Made by a program: the position numbers and the translations under genes
Shown: one piece after another, positions 25,965-34,028 of the stretch
How positions within the stretch are numbered: position 1 is the first letter of the stretch
Layout: each line of letters starts with the position of its first letter
Notes under the pieces: model-generated
Told to the model about the DNA's origin: nothing
Databases searched by the model: none
Seen by the model: only the letters and a program-made list of their open reading frames with translations
Source: Streptococcus porcinus
GTDB taxonomy: Bacteria > Bacillota > Bacilli > Lactobacillales > Streptococcaceae
Direction of reading: 5' to 3'
NCBI RefSeq assembly: GCF_901542335.1
Contig: NZ_LR594036.1
Coordinates: 1,488,001-1,552,000, forward strand
DNA length: 64,000 nucleotides

Positions 25965-26627
25965 TTAGTCTAGATTTGCTTTAAGATGGGTTGCCTCTAC
26001 TGAAATAACTGTCACACCTGTAGCTTGTAATCTTTCAGTTAAGATAGACCGATCTATATTTCCATCAATTTGGAGTTCCACAACTGTTTTGCCTGTAGCT
26101 CGTGTATCAGCGACAATACGACCAATATTAAGATTTGCTTTAGAAATAGATTCTGCAACTTTAGCTAAGACTCCAACAACATTATCAGCCTCTAAAACAA
26201 CACGTACTCCTTCAGTTCCATAACCAGAAACATGAAGAAAGGCTTTAAAAACATCTCGGTCTGTAATAATCCCACAGAGTTGATGATTATCAAGAACTGG
26301 TAATACACCAATTTTATGCTCTAACATTAAATAAATAGCATCTTCGAGACTAGCTTCTGGTGTGATTGTTATCACTTTTTTTAACATAATATCCTTAATT
26401 TTTGTTTTATTAAGGAGATAATTCATTTCGTAAATAGATAAACTGGTCGCTTTTGACGGTGTTGCTTCAGCCATAGTCCCTGCAGTGACAAGACCAACTA
26501 AGCTACCATCTTCCATAACAGGAAGTCTTCGAATGTCTTGATCTCGCATAATATCAGCAGCCTGAGCTACACCAGTATTAGGTGTAATAGTGACGACCTC
26601 TTTTGTCATATAATCTTTAACAGCCAT
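25965..26627 (-). CDS. CBS-pair protein with C-terminal ACT-like domain (AcuB-like)
   Basis: A 220-residue cytosolic protein with two CBS domains (MTKEVVTITPNTGVAQAADIMRDQDIRRLPVME at about 8-40 and MLKKVITITPEASLEDAIYLMLEHKIGVLPVLD at about 80-112). An ACT-like C-terminus follows (GVRVVLEADNVVGVLAKVAESISKANLNIGRIVAD). Such proteins sense adenine nucleotides or amino acids; the ligand here is unknown. It follows livF by about 60 bases on the same strand with no terminator seen between, so it may be the last gene of the liv operon, hinting at a link to branched-chain amino acids. Confidence 0.85.
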   Translation of the reverse strand: MAVKDYMTKEVVTITPNTGVAQAADIMRDQDIRRLPVMEDGSLVGLVTAGTMAEATPSKATSLSIYEMNYLLNKTKIKDIMLKKVITITPEASLEDAIYLMLEHKIGVLPVLDNHQLCGIITDRDVFKAFLHVSGYGTEGVRVVLEADNVVGVLAKVAESISKANLNIGRIVADTRATGKTVVELQIDGNIDRSILTERLQATGVTVISVEATHLKANLD

Positions 26628-26686
26628 AACAATTCCTCATAATCTCTTTTTTTATTTAGATAACCTATCTCAGGTAATTTGTCCTT

Positions 26687-27397
26687 CTAACCGCCTAGGT
26701 AAGCTTTTTTCACCTGATCTGATTCTAATAATTCTGAACCTGAACCAGATAAAACTACTTTTCCAGTTTCCAAAACATAGGCCCGATTAGCTATTGATAA
26801 GGCCTTATTGGCATTTTGCTCAATCAACAAGACAGTCATTCCCTGTTTTTGAATATCTTGGATAATATCAAAAATTTCATTAATAAAAATAGGTGCTAAT
26901 CCCATAGAAGGCTCATCTAAAAGTAATAATTTGGGCTTACTCATCAAGGCTCTTCCCATTGCAAGCATCTGTTGTTCCCCACCAGATAAAGTGGCGGCAT
27001 CTTGATTTTTACGTTCTTCGAGACGTGGAAAACGCTCAAAAATCATTTTTAAAGTTCGTTGATTTTCTGCCTTATCCTTTATCAAGAAAGCTCCCATCTC
27101 TAAATTTTCCATCACCGTTAATCCAGCAAAGACATGCCGCCCTTCTGGCACTTGAGATAAACCTTGGGCTACAATTTTTCGTGCTGGTAACTTCTCAATA
27201 GATTGACCTAAAAAAGAGATGTTACCCTTACTGGGCTTGATCAAACCAGAGATAGTACGTAAAATGGACGTTTTTCCTGCTCCATTTGCACCAATGAGAG
27301 TAACAACTTCTCCTTCTTCAACAGTAAAAGAAACGTCTTTAACAGCCTCAATTGCACCATAATTTATTGATAAGTCTTCAACTGATAACATAGGCAT
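26687..27397 (-). CDS. livF: Branched-chain amino-acid ABC transporter ATPase LivF
   Basis: One of the two ATPases of the high-affinity Leu/Ile/Val importer, 236 residues. Walker A GANGAGKTS, Q-loop region, signature LSGGEQQMLAMGRAL, Walker B LLLLDEPSMGLAP and switch His in LLIEQNANKA (Asn in place of His, usual in LivF). The start codon overlaps the livG stop as TAATG, and GGAGGAG lies upstream. Fourth position of livJ-H-M-G-F. Confidence 0.95.
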   Translation of the reverse strand: MPMLSVEDLSINYGAIEAVKDVSFTVEEGEVVTLIGANGAGKTSILRTISGLIKPSKGNISFLGQSIEKLPARKIVAQGLSQVPEGRHVFAGLTVMENLEMGAFLIKDKAENQRTLKMIFERFPRLEERKNQDAATLSGGEQQMLAMGRALMSKPKLLLLDEPSMGLAPIFINEIFDIIQDIQKQGMTVLLIEQNANKALSIANRAYVLETGKVVLSGSGSELLESDQVKKAYLGG

Positions 27398-28161
27398 TAC
27401 AGTTCTCCTCCTAAATAGGCTTCGATGACCCGTTTATTGTTTCTAATCTCTTGCGGTGTCCCATGAGCAATCAAACGACCATATTCTAAAACATAAATTC
27501 TTTCGGTTACTTCCATTACTAAACTCATGTCGTGTTCTATTAAAATGATCGTAATACCAAAATCATTTTTAATTTGACGAATTAATGCTGTTAATTCTGC
27601 TGTTTCTTGAGGATTCATTCCAGCTGCTGGTTCATCTAAAAATAAAATTTTAGGTTTAGTGGCTAATGCTCGCACAATCTCAAGACGTCGCTGCTGCCCA
27701 TAAGGAAGGTTTTTAGCTAAGGTATTAGCTTCTTGGTCTAATTTAAAAATTGCTAAGAGCTTAAGAGCTTTTTCTTTTAGCTCAGTCTCTTTTTTATAAT
27801 AACTTGGTAAGCGTAAGATACTTGCTAAAAGATTATCTTTTTCCTGATTGGCTAAGCCAATTAAGACATTATCAAGTACTGACATATCTTTAAAAAGACG
27901 AATATTTTGGAATGTGCGTGATAAGCCAAGAGCAGCAATTTTATAGGGAGCTTTTCCATTCAGTAAAGTTCCATCTAAGGTTACTGTCCCCTCACTCGGA
28001 AGGTAAACTCCCGTCAAAAGATTGAATAATGTTGTTTTTCCTGCTCCGTTTGGACCAATTAATCCTACTAGTTCTCCTTGGTTTAATTCCATCGTGACAT
28101 CACCAACAGCCGTCAAACCACCAAAATTTTTGGTTAAATGATTAACTTCAAGAAGTGCCAT
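27397..28161 (-). CDS. livG: Branched-chain amino-acid ABC transporter ATPase LivG
   Basis: Second ATPase of the Leu/Ile/Val importer, 254 residues. Walker A GPNGAGKTTLFNLLTG, the LivG-specific ALGLSRTFQNIRLFKDMSVLDNVLIG, signature LPYGQQRRLEIVRAL, Walker B ILFLDEPAAGMNP and switch His in IILIEHDMSLVMEV. The C-terminal RVIEAYLGGE is typical. It starts one base after livM ends. Confidence 0.95.
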   Translation of the reverse strand: MALLEVNHLTKNFGGLTAVGDVTMELNQGELVGLIGPNGAGKTTLFNLLTGVYLPSEGTVTLDGTLLNGKAPYKIAALGLSRTFQNIRLFKDMSVLDNVLIGLANQEKDNLLASILRLPSYYKKETELKEKALKLLAIFKLDQEANTLAKNLPYGQQRRLEIVRALATKPKILFLDEPAAGMNPQETAELTALIRQIKNDFGITIILIEHDMSLVMEVTERIYVLEYGRLIAHGTPQEIRNNKRVIEAYLGGEL

Positions 28162-29115
28162 TTATTTGCCCTCCTTCTTTATGTCAAAAAATAAACTTGA
28201 TAAGACAAGTTCTTTAGTTCCCATAAGACCACCAGGTTTGAAAACCATTGCTAAGATTAAAGCTATAGAATAAATAATCATCCGAATATCGGAGAAGCTT
28301 TGTAAATACATATTAAGTACTCCTAAGACAATAGCAGCGAGGATCGTACCTGTCATTGATCCCAAACCTCCCAGTACCGCAATAATCAAGTAATCAATAG
28401 ACCGCATAATGGTGAAATCTTTAGGAACAACCGTTCCAATATAACCAACGTATAAAGAACCCGCAATACTTGCTGTCGTCGCAGCAAAAGCAAAGGTTAA
28501 AACTTTTATTTTCGTCGTATTAACACCCATTGATTCTGCAGCAATCTCATTTTCACGAATCGAGATAACTTGACGACCAACTGACGAACGTAAAAAATTG
28601 AGCATTGCCACTGCAATAAAAACTACAAAGACAAACACAACCGGCCACGTACTATAACGCAGGATTCCTGTCAATCCAGCTGCACCATTTGTAATATCTC
28701 CTCCATTAACTATTGCAATACGAATAATTTCGGCAACACCCAAGGTAGCAATAGCTAAATAGTCTCCTTTGAGTCGTAGAGTTGGGAAACCGACAATAAT
28801 TGCAAGTACCCCCGCTACCAAAACACCCAATAACATGGAAATATAAAATCCGAGATAAGTTGGCATATAATTTGTGAAAATAGCTGTAGCATAGGCCCCA
28901 ATTACCATAAAACCTGCTTGACCTAACGGAAACTGGCCTGAAAAACCAAGAACTAGATTGGTCCCCATAGCCATAATAATTGAAATACCAATTCCCATTA
29001 GAATTTGTACATGATAAGGACCAAGTAAACCACCATTAATCAAAAAATTAAGGGCAAGAAAAAGACAGGTCATCATGATTAACCAAGTTCCGAGGGATTT
29101 TTTATTTTTTCTCAT
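28162..29115 (-). CDS. livM: Branched-chain amino-acid ABC transporter permease LivM
   Basis: Integral membrane subunit, 317 residues with about eight hydrophobic segments. Family stretches: LGFSGQFPLGQAGFMVIGAYATAI, TLRLKGDYLAIATLGVAEIIRI, INGGDITNGAAGLTGI and the ABC-contact loop SIRENEIAAESMGVNTTKIKVLTFAFAA. It lies two bases after livH. Confidence 0.95.
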   Translation of the reverse strand: MRKNKKSLGTWLIMMTCLFLALNFLINGGLLGPYHVQILMGIGISIIMAMGTNLVLGFSGQFPLGQAGFMVIGAYATAIFTNYMPTYLGFYISMLLGVLVAGVLAIIVGFPTLRLKGDYLAIATLGVAEIIRIAIVNGGDITNGAAGLTGILRYSTWPVVFVFVVFIAVAMLNFLRSSVGRQVISIRENEIAAESMGVNTTKIKVLTFAFAATTASIAGSLYVGYIGTVVPKDFTIMRSIDYLIIAVLGGLGSMTGTILAAIVLGVLNMYLQSFSDIRMIIYSIALILAMVFKPGGLMGTKELVLSSLFFDIKKEGK

Positions 29116-29117
29116 CC

Positions 29118-29987
29118 TTATACCTTTTCCTTTACATTTTTTCCTAATAGCCCAGCTGGTCTTATTAATAAAATCAGAATCAAGACGGCGTAAACAATAG
29201 CATCACGATAACTTGAGAAGCCAATGGAAACCGAAATAGTCTCAATAAGACCAATCATAAAACCTCCCAAGGCAGCGCCTGGTATAATCCCAATTCCACC
29301 TAAAACCGCAGCAACAAAAGCTTTAATTCCTGGCGTCATGCCCATCAAAGGATTAATCGAATTATAATATAAACCAATCAAAACCCCTGCTGCTCCAGCT
29401 AATGCAGAGCCAAGAGCAAAAGTGAAACTGATGGTGGAGTTGACATTAATTCCCATTAATTGGGCAGCGTCGCTGTCAACAGACACCGCGCGCATTGCTT
29501 TTCCCATTTTGGTCTTTTTAACAACAAACTGTAAACAAATCATTAAAAGGATTGAAACCACTAGAATAATAATTTGAACATTGCTGATGCTTACCGGACC
29601 TAGTGAATATTTAACTGTTTTTAAAGCTTGAGGGAAAGCTCTAGCTTCTGCCCCGACAAGATAGACCATTCCATACTCCAAGAGGAATGATACCCCGATA
29701 GCAGTAATGAGTGCCGCAATCCGGGTAGAATGGCGTAAGGGACGATAGGCTAAAAATTCAATCAACATACCTAAGCAAGCTGTAATCACCATCGTTAGTA
29801 AGAGAGCTACAAAGATATTGAGATGAAAAACATTAATTAAATAATAACCTATAAAAGCACCCATCATGAACAAATCGCCATGTGCGAAGTTTATTAATTT
29901 GATAATACCATAAACCATGGTGTAACCCAAGGCCAAAAGAGCATAGACACTGCCCAAAATCAGGCCGTTAACAAGTTGTTGAAGCAT
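29118..29987 (-). CDS. livH: Branched-chain amino-acid ABC transporter permease LivH
   Basis: Integral membrane subunit, 289 residues. Typical LQQLVNGLILGSVYALLALGYTMVYGIIKLINFAHGDLFMMGAFIG at the start, AMRAVSVDSDAAQLMGINVNSTISFTFALGSALAG (ABC contact loop) and GIKAFVAAVLGGIGIIPGAALGGFMIGLIET. It lies 42 bases after the binding-protein gene. Confidence 0.95.
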   Translation of the reverse strand: MLQQLVNGLILGSVYALLALGYTMVYGIIKLINFAHGDLFMMGAFIGYYLINVFHLNIFVALLLTMVITACLGMLIEFLAYRPLRHSTRIAALITAIGVSFLLEYGMVYLVGAEARAFPQALKTVKYSLGPVSISNVQIIILVVSILLMICLQFVVKKTKMGKAMRAVSVDSDAAQLMGINVNSTISFTFALGSALAGAAGVLIGLYYNSINPLMGMTPGIKAFVAAVLGGIGIIPGAALGGFMIGLIETISVSIGFSSYRDAIVYAVLILILLIRPAGLLGKNVKEKV

Positions 29988-30029
29988 TTATTTACCAATC
30001 TTTCTACATTTCTTAAACAGTCTTTTTTC

Positions 30030-31202
30030 TCATTTTGCCGCAATAACGGTTGCTGAACTTTCTTTCCCCTTGGTTAAACCAATGACTGTCACAGATTTGA
30101 TAGGGTTGTGTTTGTGGTCAATAGTCATCGTGCCAGTAACACCTTCAAATTGCTTTAATGCCGCAATCCCTTCAGAAATATCTTTCGAAGTTTTTGCTCC
30201 TTTAGCAGCCTCTGCTACCATGTACACAGAATCATAGGCTAAGGCCGCAAACATTGATGGCTCTTTGCCATATTTCTTTTTATAATGTTCAGCAAAAGTG
30301 ACCGCTTTTTTAGATATGGACGCAGAATAACCAGAAAGATAATAAACATCTGTAACATTATCTTTTCCGCCAAGTTCAACTAACTTAGCATCAGCAAAGC
30401 CATCAGGACCTACAATGGGTACTTTTATCCCCATTTCACGCGCCTGCTTAATAATAGTCCCAGTTTCTTGATAATAACCCGGCATAATGACAGCATCATA
30501 ATGTTGATTTTTTATTTTTGTCAATGCTGATTGGAAATCCGTATCACCTGACTGATAGGTAGACTCGGAAACAATTTTACCCTTGTAAACACGTTTAAAT
30601 CGTTTGGCAATGCCTTTTGCGTAGTCACTAGAGTTATCATAAAAGAGAGCCACTTTTTTAGCTTTTAAATGATCACTGGCAAATGTTGACAAAACATCTC
30701 CTTGATAAGAATCAATAAAAGTTGTTCGGTAGATATAATCGTACGTTTTTCCGTCTTTCGCAATCGTTAAGTCATCTTGCGTCCCAGAAGGCGTAATCAA
30801 CGGTACTGCTGCTTGTGTGGCATTAGGTGATGCTGCTGCTGCCGCTCCTGAAGTAGATGGTCCGATAATGACATTAACGTTATTTTGCGTTGCCAAGCTA
30901 GTCGTTACAGTAGCAGACTCAGCATTTTCTGATTTGTTATCTTTTGAAATGACTTCTATCTTTTTACCATTGATACCACCAGCTTTATTAATTTCAGCAA
31001 CAGCCATCATTGCGCCAACTTTTTCTGCACTGCCATAAGCAGAAACTGGTCCTGTCAGCTCCAAGTTTAGACCAATTTTCACCGTTTTCTCAATTTTGGT
31101 TCCTTCAGCATTTGATGTACTACTGGGGGGAGCCGCATCACAAGCTGCTAATGAAAATAAAGCGAGTCCTGCGCCTATTGTGGCAAAAATTTTCTTTTGC
31201 AT
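30030..31202 (-). CDS. livJ: Branched-chain amino-acid binding lipoprotein
   Basis: Extracellular solute-binding lipoprotein, 390 residues. Lipobox LFSLAAC with the lipidated cysteine C21. Type I periplasmic-binding fold: KIGLNLELTGPVSAYGSAEKVGAMMAVAEINKAGGINGKKIEVISKDNKS, VNVIIGPSTSGAAAAASP, FASDHLKAKKVALFYDNSSDYAKGIAK and FAALAYDSVYMVAEAA. First gene of the livJHMGF operon, behind a near-consensus promoter. The precise specificity (Leu, Ile, Val or Ala) is inferred from the family. Confidence 0.94.
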   Translation of the reverse strand: MQKKIFATIGAGLALFSLAACDAAPPSSTSNAEGTKIEKTVKIGLNLELTGPVSAYGSAEKVGAMMAVAEINKAGGINGKKIEVISKDNKSENAESATVTTSLATQNNVNVIIGPSTSGAAAAASPNATQAAVPLITPSGTQDDLTIAKDGKTYDYIYRTTFIDSYQGDVLSTFASDHLKAKKVALFYDNSSDYAKGIAKRFKRVYKGKIVSESTYQSGDTDFQSALTKIKNQHYDAVIMPGYYQETGTIIKQAREMGIKVPIVGPDGFADAKLVELGGKDNVTDVYYLSGYSASISKKAVTFAEHYKKKYGKEPSMFAALAYDSVYMVAEAAKGAKTSKDISEGIAALKQFEGVTGTMTIDHKHNPIKSVTVIGLTKGKESSATVIAAK

Positions 31203-31241
31203 AAATCATTTCCTCATCTAGTCTAAAGTAATATGTATCTA

Positions 31242-31270
31242 AGAATACAGAATTATCAGAAAATTGTCAA
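31242..31270 (-). promoter_or_regulatory. liv operon promoter
   Basis: Minus-strand TTGACA (31265-31270), 17-base spacer, TATTCT (31242-31247). The leader is about 35 nt. Confidence 0.85.
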
Positions 31271-31293
31271 TAGTTTAAACTGGTTTTTAATGT

Positions 31294-31322
31294 AAAAAAG
31301 GCTAGGACATTAATTCCTAGCC
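31294..31322 (-). terminator. Terminator of ylbF-ylbG
   Basis: GGCTAGGA / TCCTAGCC stem with a seven-base loop, then TTTTTT on the minus strand. Confidence 0.9.
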
Positions 31323-31363
31323 ACTTAGCCTCTTTGAGAAACTATACTCTTTATTAAATTGTT

Positions 31364-31612
31364 TTAACGGTAAAGATTTCCTACAAAGTCACGATCAATG
31401 GCATCAAGCTCAGAGAGTTTAACTTCTTTAACAAATTTCAATTTGCTAATATCTTTAACTTTGTCTGCAAGTTCTTCCTTATTAACATATAGAATAATAT
31501 AGCGTGATTTTCTTGAATGGTAATGGCAATCACCAAATTTTTGAATCTTACGGGCATCACGATTGTAATAAAGGTAGACGATTATTCCAACTCTACTTTG
31601 TCTTTCAAACAT
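31364..31612 (-). CDS. YlbG-family protein (DUF2129)
   Basis: An 82-residue cytosolic protein of the YlbG (UPF0298/DUF2129) family, function unknown. [44 protein letters not shown] is the conserved core. It overlaps the 3' end of the YlbF-family gene by 31 bases, an unusually long overlap, and the two genes end in one terminator. Confidence 0.85.
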   Translation of the reverse strand: MFERQSRVGIIVYLYYNRDARKIQKFGDCHYHSRKSRYIILYVNKEELADKVKDISKLKFVKEVKLSELDAIDRDFVGNLYR

Positions 31613-32058
31613 GCGCTATTTCCTTCTTTTATATTTCGATAAATTCCTTTTGCAATTCTTTCTCGTCGTTCAGCTAATGGTAACCCTGTATCAATAAAGA
31701 TAGTTGAGGACACAATTTCAGCAATGCTCTCTGCAATCTCTGCTAAAATTGTTTGTAAATCAACCTCTGCAATTCGCAATGCAACCACTTTAGGGTGTAA
31801 ATCAAGCTCTCTCTTTTTACGCAAGATTTCTTTATTAATGGATTTACTGTCGGGACGATACCTTAAGTAGTCTTTTTGATCTGCTACATCAGTGAGTAAT
31901 CTCTGAAACTGTTCAATTTCGTATTGCAGTTGCTGGTCTTTTTTAAACTTATTGTAGACTTTTCGATAAGTTTGAAATTCCTCTGTTTTCTTAATATCTT
32001 CTATTAAATGATCAATAGCGTCTTCAATAGCAAATAGATCTTCGTTAATGACTAACAT
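31582..32058 (-). CDS. YlbF/YmcA-family regulator
   Basis: A 158-residue helical protein of the YlbF/YmcA family ([54 protein letters not shown]). In Bacillus the YlbF-YmcA-YaaT complex modulates RNase Y. The C-terminal part continues through a second helical segment and ends with CLKDKVELE. The start at 32058 fits the family N-terminus but has no ribosome site; an extended -10 ends seven bases before it, so the mRNA may be leaderless. Confidence 0.85.
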   Translation of the reverse strand: MLVINEDLFAIEDAIDHLIEDIKKTEEFQTYRKVYNKFKKDQQLQYEIEQFQRLLTDVADQKDYLRYRPDSKSINKEILRKKRELDLHPKVVALRIAEVDLQTILAEIAESIAEIVSSTIFIDTGLPLAERRERIAKGIYRNIKEGNSACLKDKVELE

Positions 32059-32064
32059 AAAATG

Positions 32065-32073
32065 ATTATATCA
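32065..32073 (-). promoter_or_regulatory. Extended -10 promoter right at the ylbF-family start codon
   Basis: Minus-strand TGATATAAT (TGnTATAAT) with the -10 at 32065-32070. The expected transcription start, six to seven bases further, falls on or next to the A of the ATG at 32058. No -35 match and no Shine-Dalgarno are seen. Confidence 0.6.
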
Positions 32074-32319
32074 TAAACCAGAGCTAATACCATGTTTTTA
32101 TGAATTAAAATCATCCTCACTTTCCATAACCATATTTAAAAAGTCTTTACCTTTCTAAAACGATAGCCTTTCCCTAATTTTTACCTACCGCATTCCAGAT
32201 AAACCTCACGCTATTATAACTTGGTTTTCGTCTTTTTTTCATTCCTAATTTTTTATATTCCTAAATAGTAGAATAATATCAATACTTATAAGCTACTAGT
32301 AAAACAACTTCAACTTAAT

Positions 32320-32352
32320 AAAAGAACCGAAAATAGATATTTCGGTTCTTTT
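32320..32352 (-). terminator. clpP terminator
   Basis: AAAAGAACCGAAA / TTTCGGTTCTTTT, a 13-bp stem with a seven-base loop, with T-runs on either strand. The 240 bases between it and the ylbF-family gene hold nothing I can identify. Confidence 0.88.
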
Positions 32353-32355
32353 AGT

Positions 32356-32946
32356 TTATTTTAATTCATTATTTTCCATAATTTCATCAATGAAGCCATA
32401 TTCCAACGTCTCTTTGGCATCCATCCAGTAGTCACGTTCTGCATCTTTATGAATTTGCTTAATCGTCTTACCAGAATTATCAGCAAGGATTTTTTCAAGG
32501 CGTTTCCGTGTTTTTAACAACTGTTCAGCAACAATTGCCATATCCGTTTGCTGCGTACCACTACCAGCACCACCCATCGGTTGATGAATTAAGTATTCAG
32601 CATTTGGTAGCATGAATCGTTTGCCTTTGGCACCTGATGATGCAATGATAGTTCCCATTGAGGCAGCCATACCCATTACAATAGTTTGAACATCTGATTT
32701 AATAAAGTTCATAGTGTCAACAATTGCTAGTCCAGCTGAAACTGAACCTCCAGGTGTATTTACATAGAGGTAAATATCTTTAGTATTATCTTGCGCGTCC
32801 AAAAATAACAATTGTGCAATAATAGAATTCGCCATATTATCTTCAACTGGTCCAGTTAGCATAATAATACGGTCTTTTAGGAGACGTGAATAGATATCAT
32901 AAGAACGTTCTCCTCGACTTGTTTGTTCAATAACTACAGGAATCAT
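32356..32946 (-). CDS. clpP: ATP-dependent Clp protease proteolytic subunit
   Basis: Serine peptidase of the ClpCP, ClpEP and ClpXP complexes; 196 residues from ATG at 32946, the usual streptococcal length, with GGAG before it. The catalytic triad is complete: S96 (MGMAASMGT), H121 (YLIHQPMGG) and D172 (ERDYWM). The frame is open four codons further up, through the ribosome site itself, so I reject that longer start. Regulated by a CtsR box over the promoter. Confidence 0.97.
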   Translation of the reverse strand: MIPVVIEQTSRGERSYDIYSRLLKDRIIMLTGPVEDNMANSIIAQLLFLDAQDNTKDIYLYVNTPGGSVSAGLAIVDTMNFIKSDVQTIVMGMAASMGTIIASSGAKGKRFMLPNAEYLIHQPMGGAGSGTQQTDMAIVAEQLLKTRKRLEKILADNSGKTIKQIHKDAERDYWMDAKETLEYGFIDEIMENNELK

Positions 32947-33020
32947 AGTATTCTCCAATCTAAATAAAATATCTATTAATATATAAGTCTCAATAGATTT
33001 ATCTTTTAATGACTGTCCTC

Positions 33021-33049
33021 ATTATAATCTATTGGTCAAATAAGGTCAA
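33021..33049 (-). promoter_or_regulatory. clpP promoter
   Basis: Minus-strand TTGACC (33044-33049), 17-base spacer, TATAAT (33021-33026). The -35 lies inside the CtsR box. Confidence 0.88.
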
Positions 33050-33050
33050 A
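33034..33050 (+). promoter_or_regulatory. CtsR operator of clpP
   Basis: GGTCAAATAAGGTCAAA, a direct heptad repeat (GGTCAAA, three bases, GGTCAAA) exactly matching the CtsR consensus. It covers the -35 and upstream spacer, so CtsR would block RNA polymerase until heat or protein stress. Confidence 0.93.
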
Positions 33051-33066
33051 TAATAACTTTCCTTTT

Positions 33067-33095
33067 GAAAAAACTTTCCAGTCCTTACTAGAAAG
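33067..33095 (-). terminator. upp terminator
   Basis: CTTTC-T-AGT pairs with ACT-G-GAAAG (one mismatch) around AAGG, followed by TTTTTTC on the minus strand. Confidence 0.75.
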
Positions 33096-33171
33096 CCTTC
33101 TCTCATATTAGCAAAGATCGTTGTTAGAAAATTATTCATGACCTTGAGTTGAATCAAAGCATTTGGAGCTT

Positions 33172-33801
33172 TTATTTTGTACCAAATAATCTATCACCCG
33201 CATCACCAAGACCAGGTACAATGTAGCCATGTTCATTTAACTTTTCGTCCAAGGCTGCTGTATAAATATCAACATCAGGGTGAGCTTCTTGTAACTTTTT
33301 CACACCCTCTGGTGCTGCTACGAGACAGACAAACTTAATATTAGCTGCTCCACGTTTTTTCAAGGAATCCACAGCTAATATAGCAGAACCACCAGTCGCA
33401 AGCATTGGGTCCACAACAAAAATTTGACGTTGATCAATATCTTCAGGAAGTTTAACAAGGTATTCAACTGGCTCAAAAGTTTCTTCATCACGGTACATTC
33501 CGATATGTCCAACCTTCGCAGCTGGGACTAAACTTAAGAATCCATCAACCATTCCGATACCTGCTCTAAGTATTGGGACAATAGCCAATTTTTTACCTGT
33601 GAGTTGTTTCTGCACTGTTTTTGCCACTGGTGTTTGAATCTCTACATCTTCAAGCGGAAGATCACGTGATACTTCATACCCCATCAACATCGCAATTTCA
33701 TTGACTAATTCTCGAAAATTCTTTGTTGAAGTGTCTTCTCTGCGTAAGATTGATAGTTTATGCTGAATAAGTGGATGTGAAATAACTTGACATTTTCCCA
33801 T
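33172..33801 (-). CDS. upp: Uracil phosphoribosyltransferase
   Basis: Pyrimidine salvage: uracil plus PRPP to UMP. 209 residues, normal. Family stretches: [48 protein letters not shown], the PRPP-binding [13 protein letters not shown] and [23 protein letters not shown]. Ribosome site AAGGAAG upstream, and a TATAAT about 35 bases before the start. Transcribed alone, between clpP and the flippase gene. Confidence 0.97.
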   Translation of the reverse strand: MGKCQVISHPLIQHKLSILRREDTSTKNFRELVNEIAMLMGYEVSRDLPLEDVEIQTPVAKTVQKQLTGKKLAIVPILRAGIGMVDGFLSLVPAAKVGHIGMYRDEETFEPVEYLVKLPEDIDQRQIFVVDPMLATGGSAILAVDSLKKRGAANIKFVCLVAAPEGVKKLQEAHPDVDIYTAALDEKLNEHGYIVPGLGDAGDRLFGTK

Positions 33802-33969
33802 GATAACATACTTCCTTCTAAAAATTTTTTACCTTCCACATTATACCAAAAATCATTAGTCTTTGCTGGGGAATTTTTCATATTTAGGTAATTCTTTTAA
33901 AAATATAATCAGCTTTGTCAAACAAACTTTCTTTGGAGCAGAGCTGCAAAAGAATTTCTTCAGAAGACT

Positions 33970-34016
33970 AAAAAAGAACAGCTAGAACTCACTACAAAGT
34001 GCTAGTCTGTTCTGTA
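33970..34016 (-). terminator. Terminator of the MurJ-like flippase gene
   Basis: On the minus strand AGAACAGACTAG pairs with CTAG-CTGTTCT (one unpaired base) and TTTTTT follows. Confidence 0.82.
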
Positions 34017-34028
34017 CATTTTGCGGTC

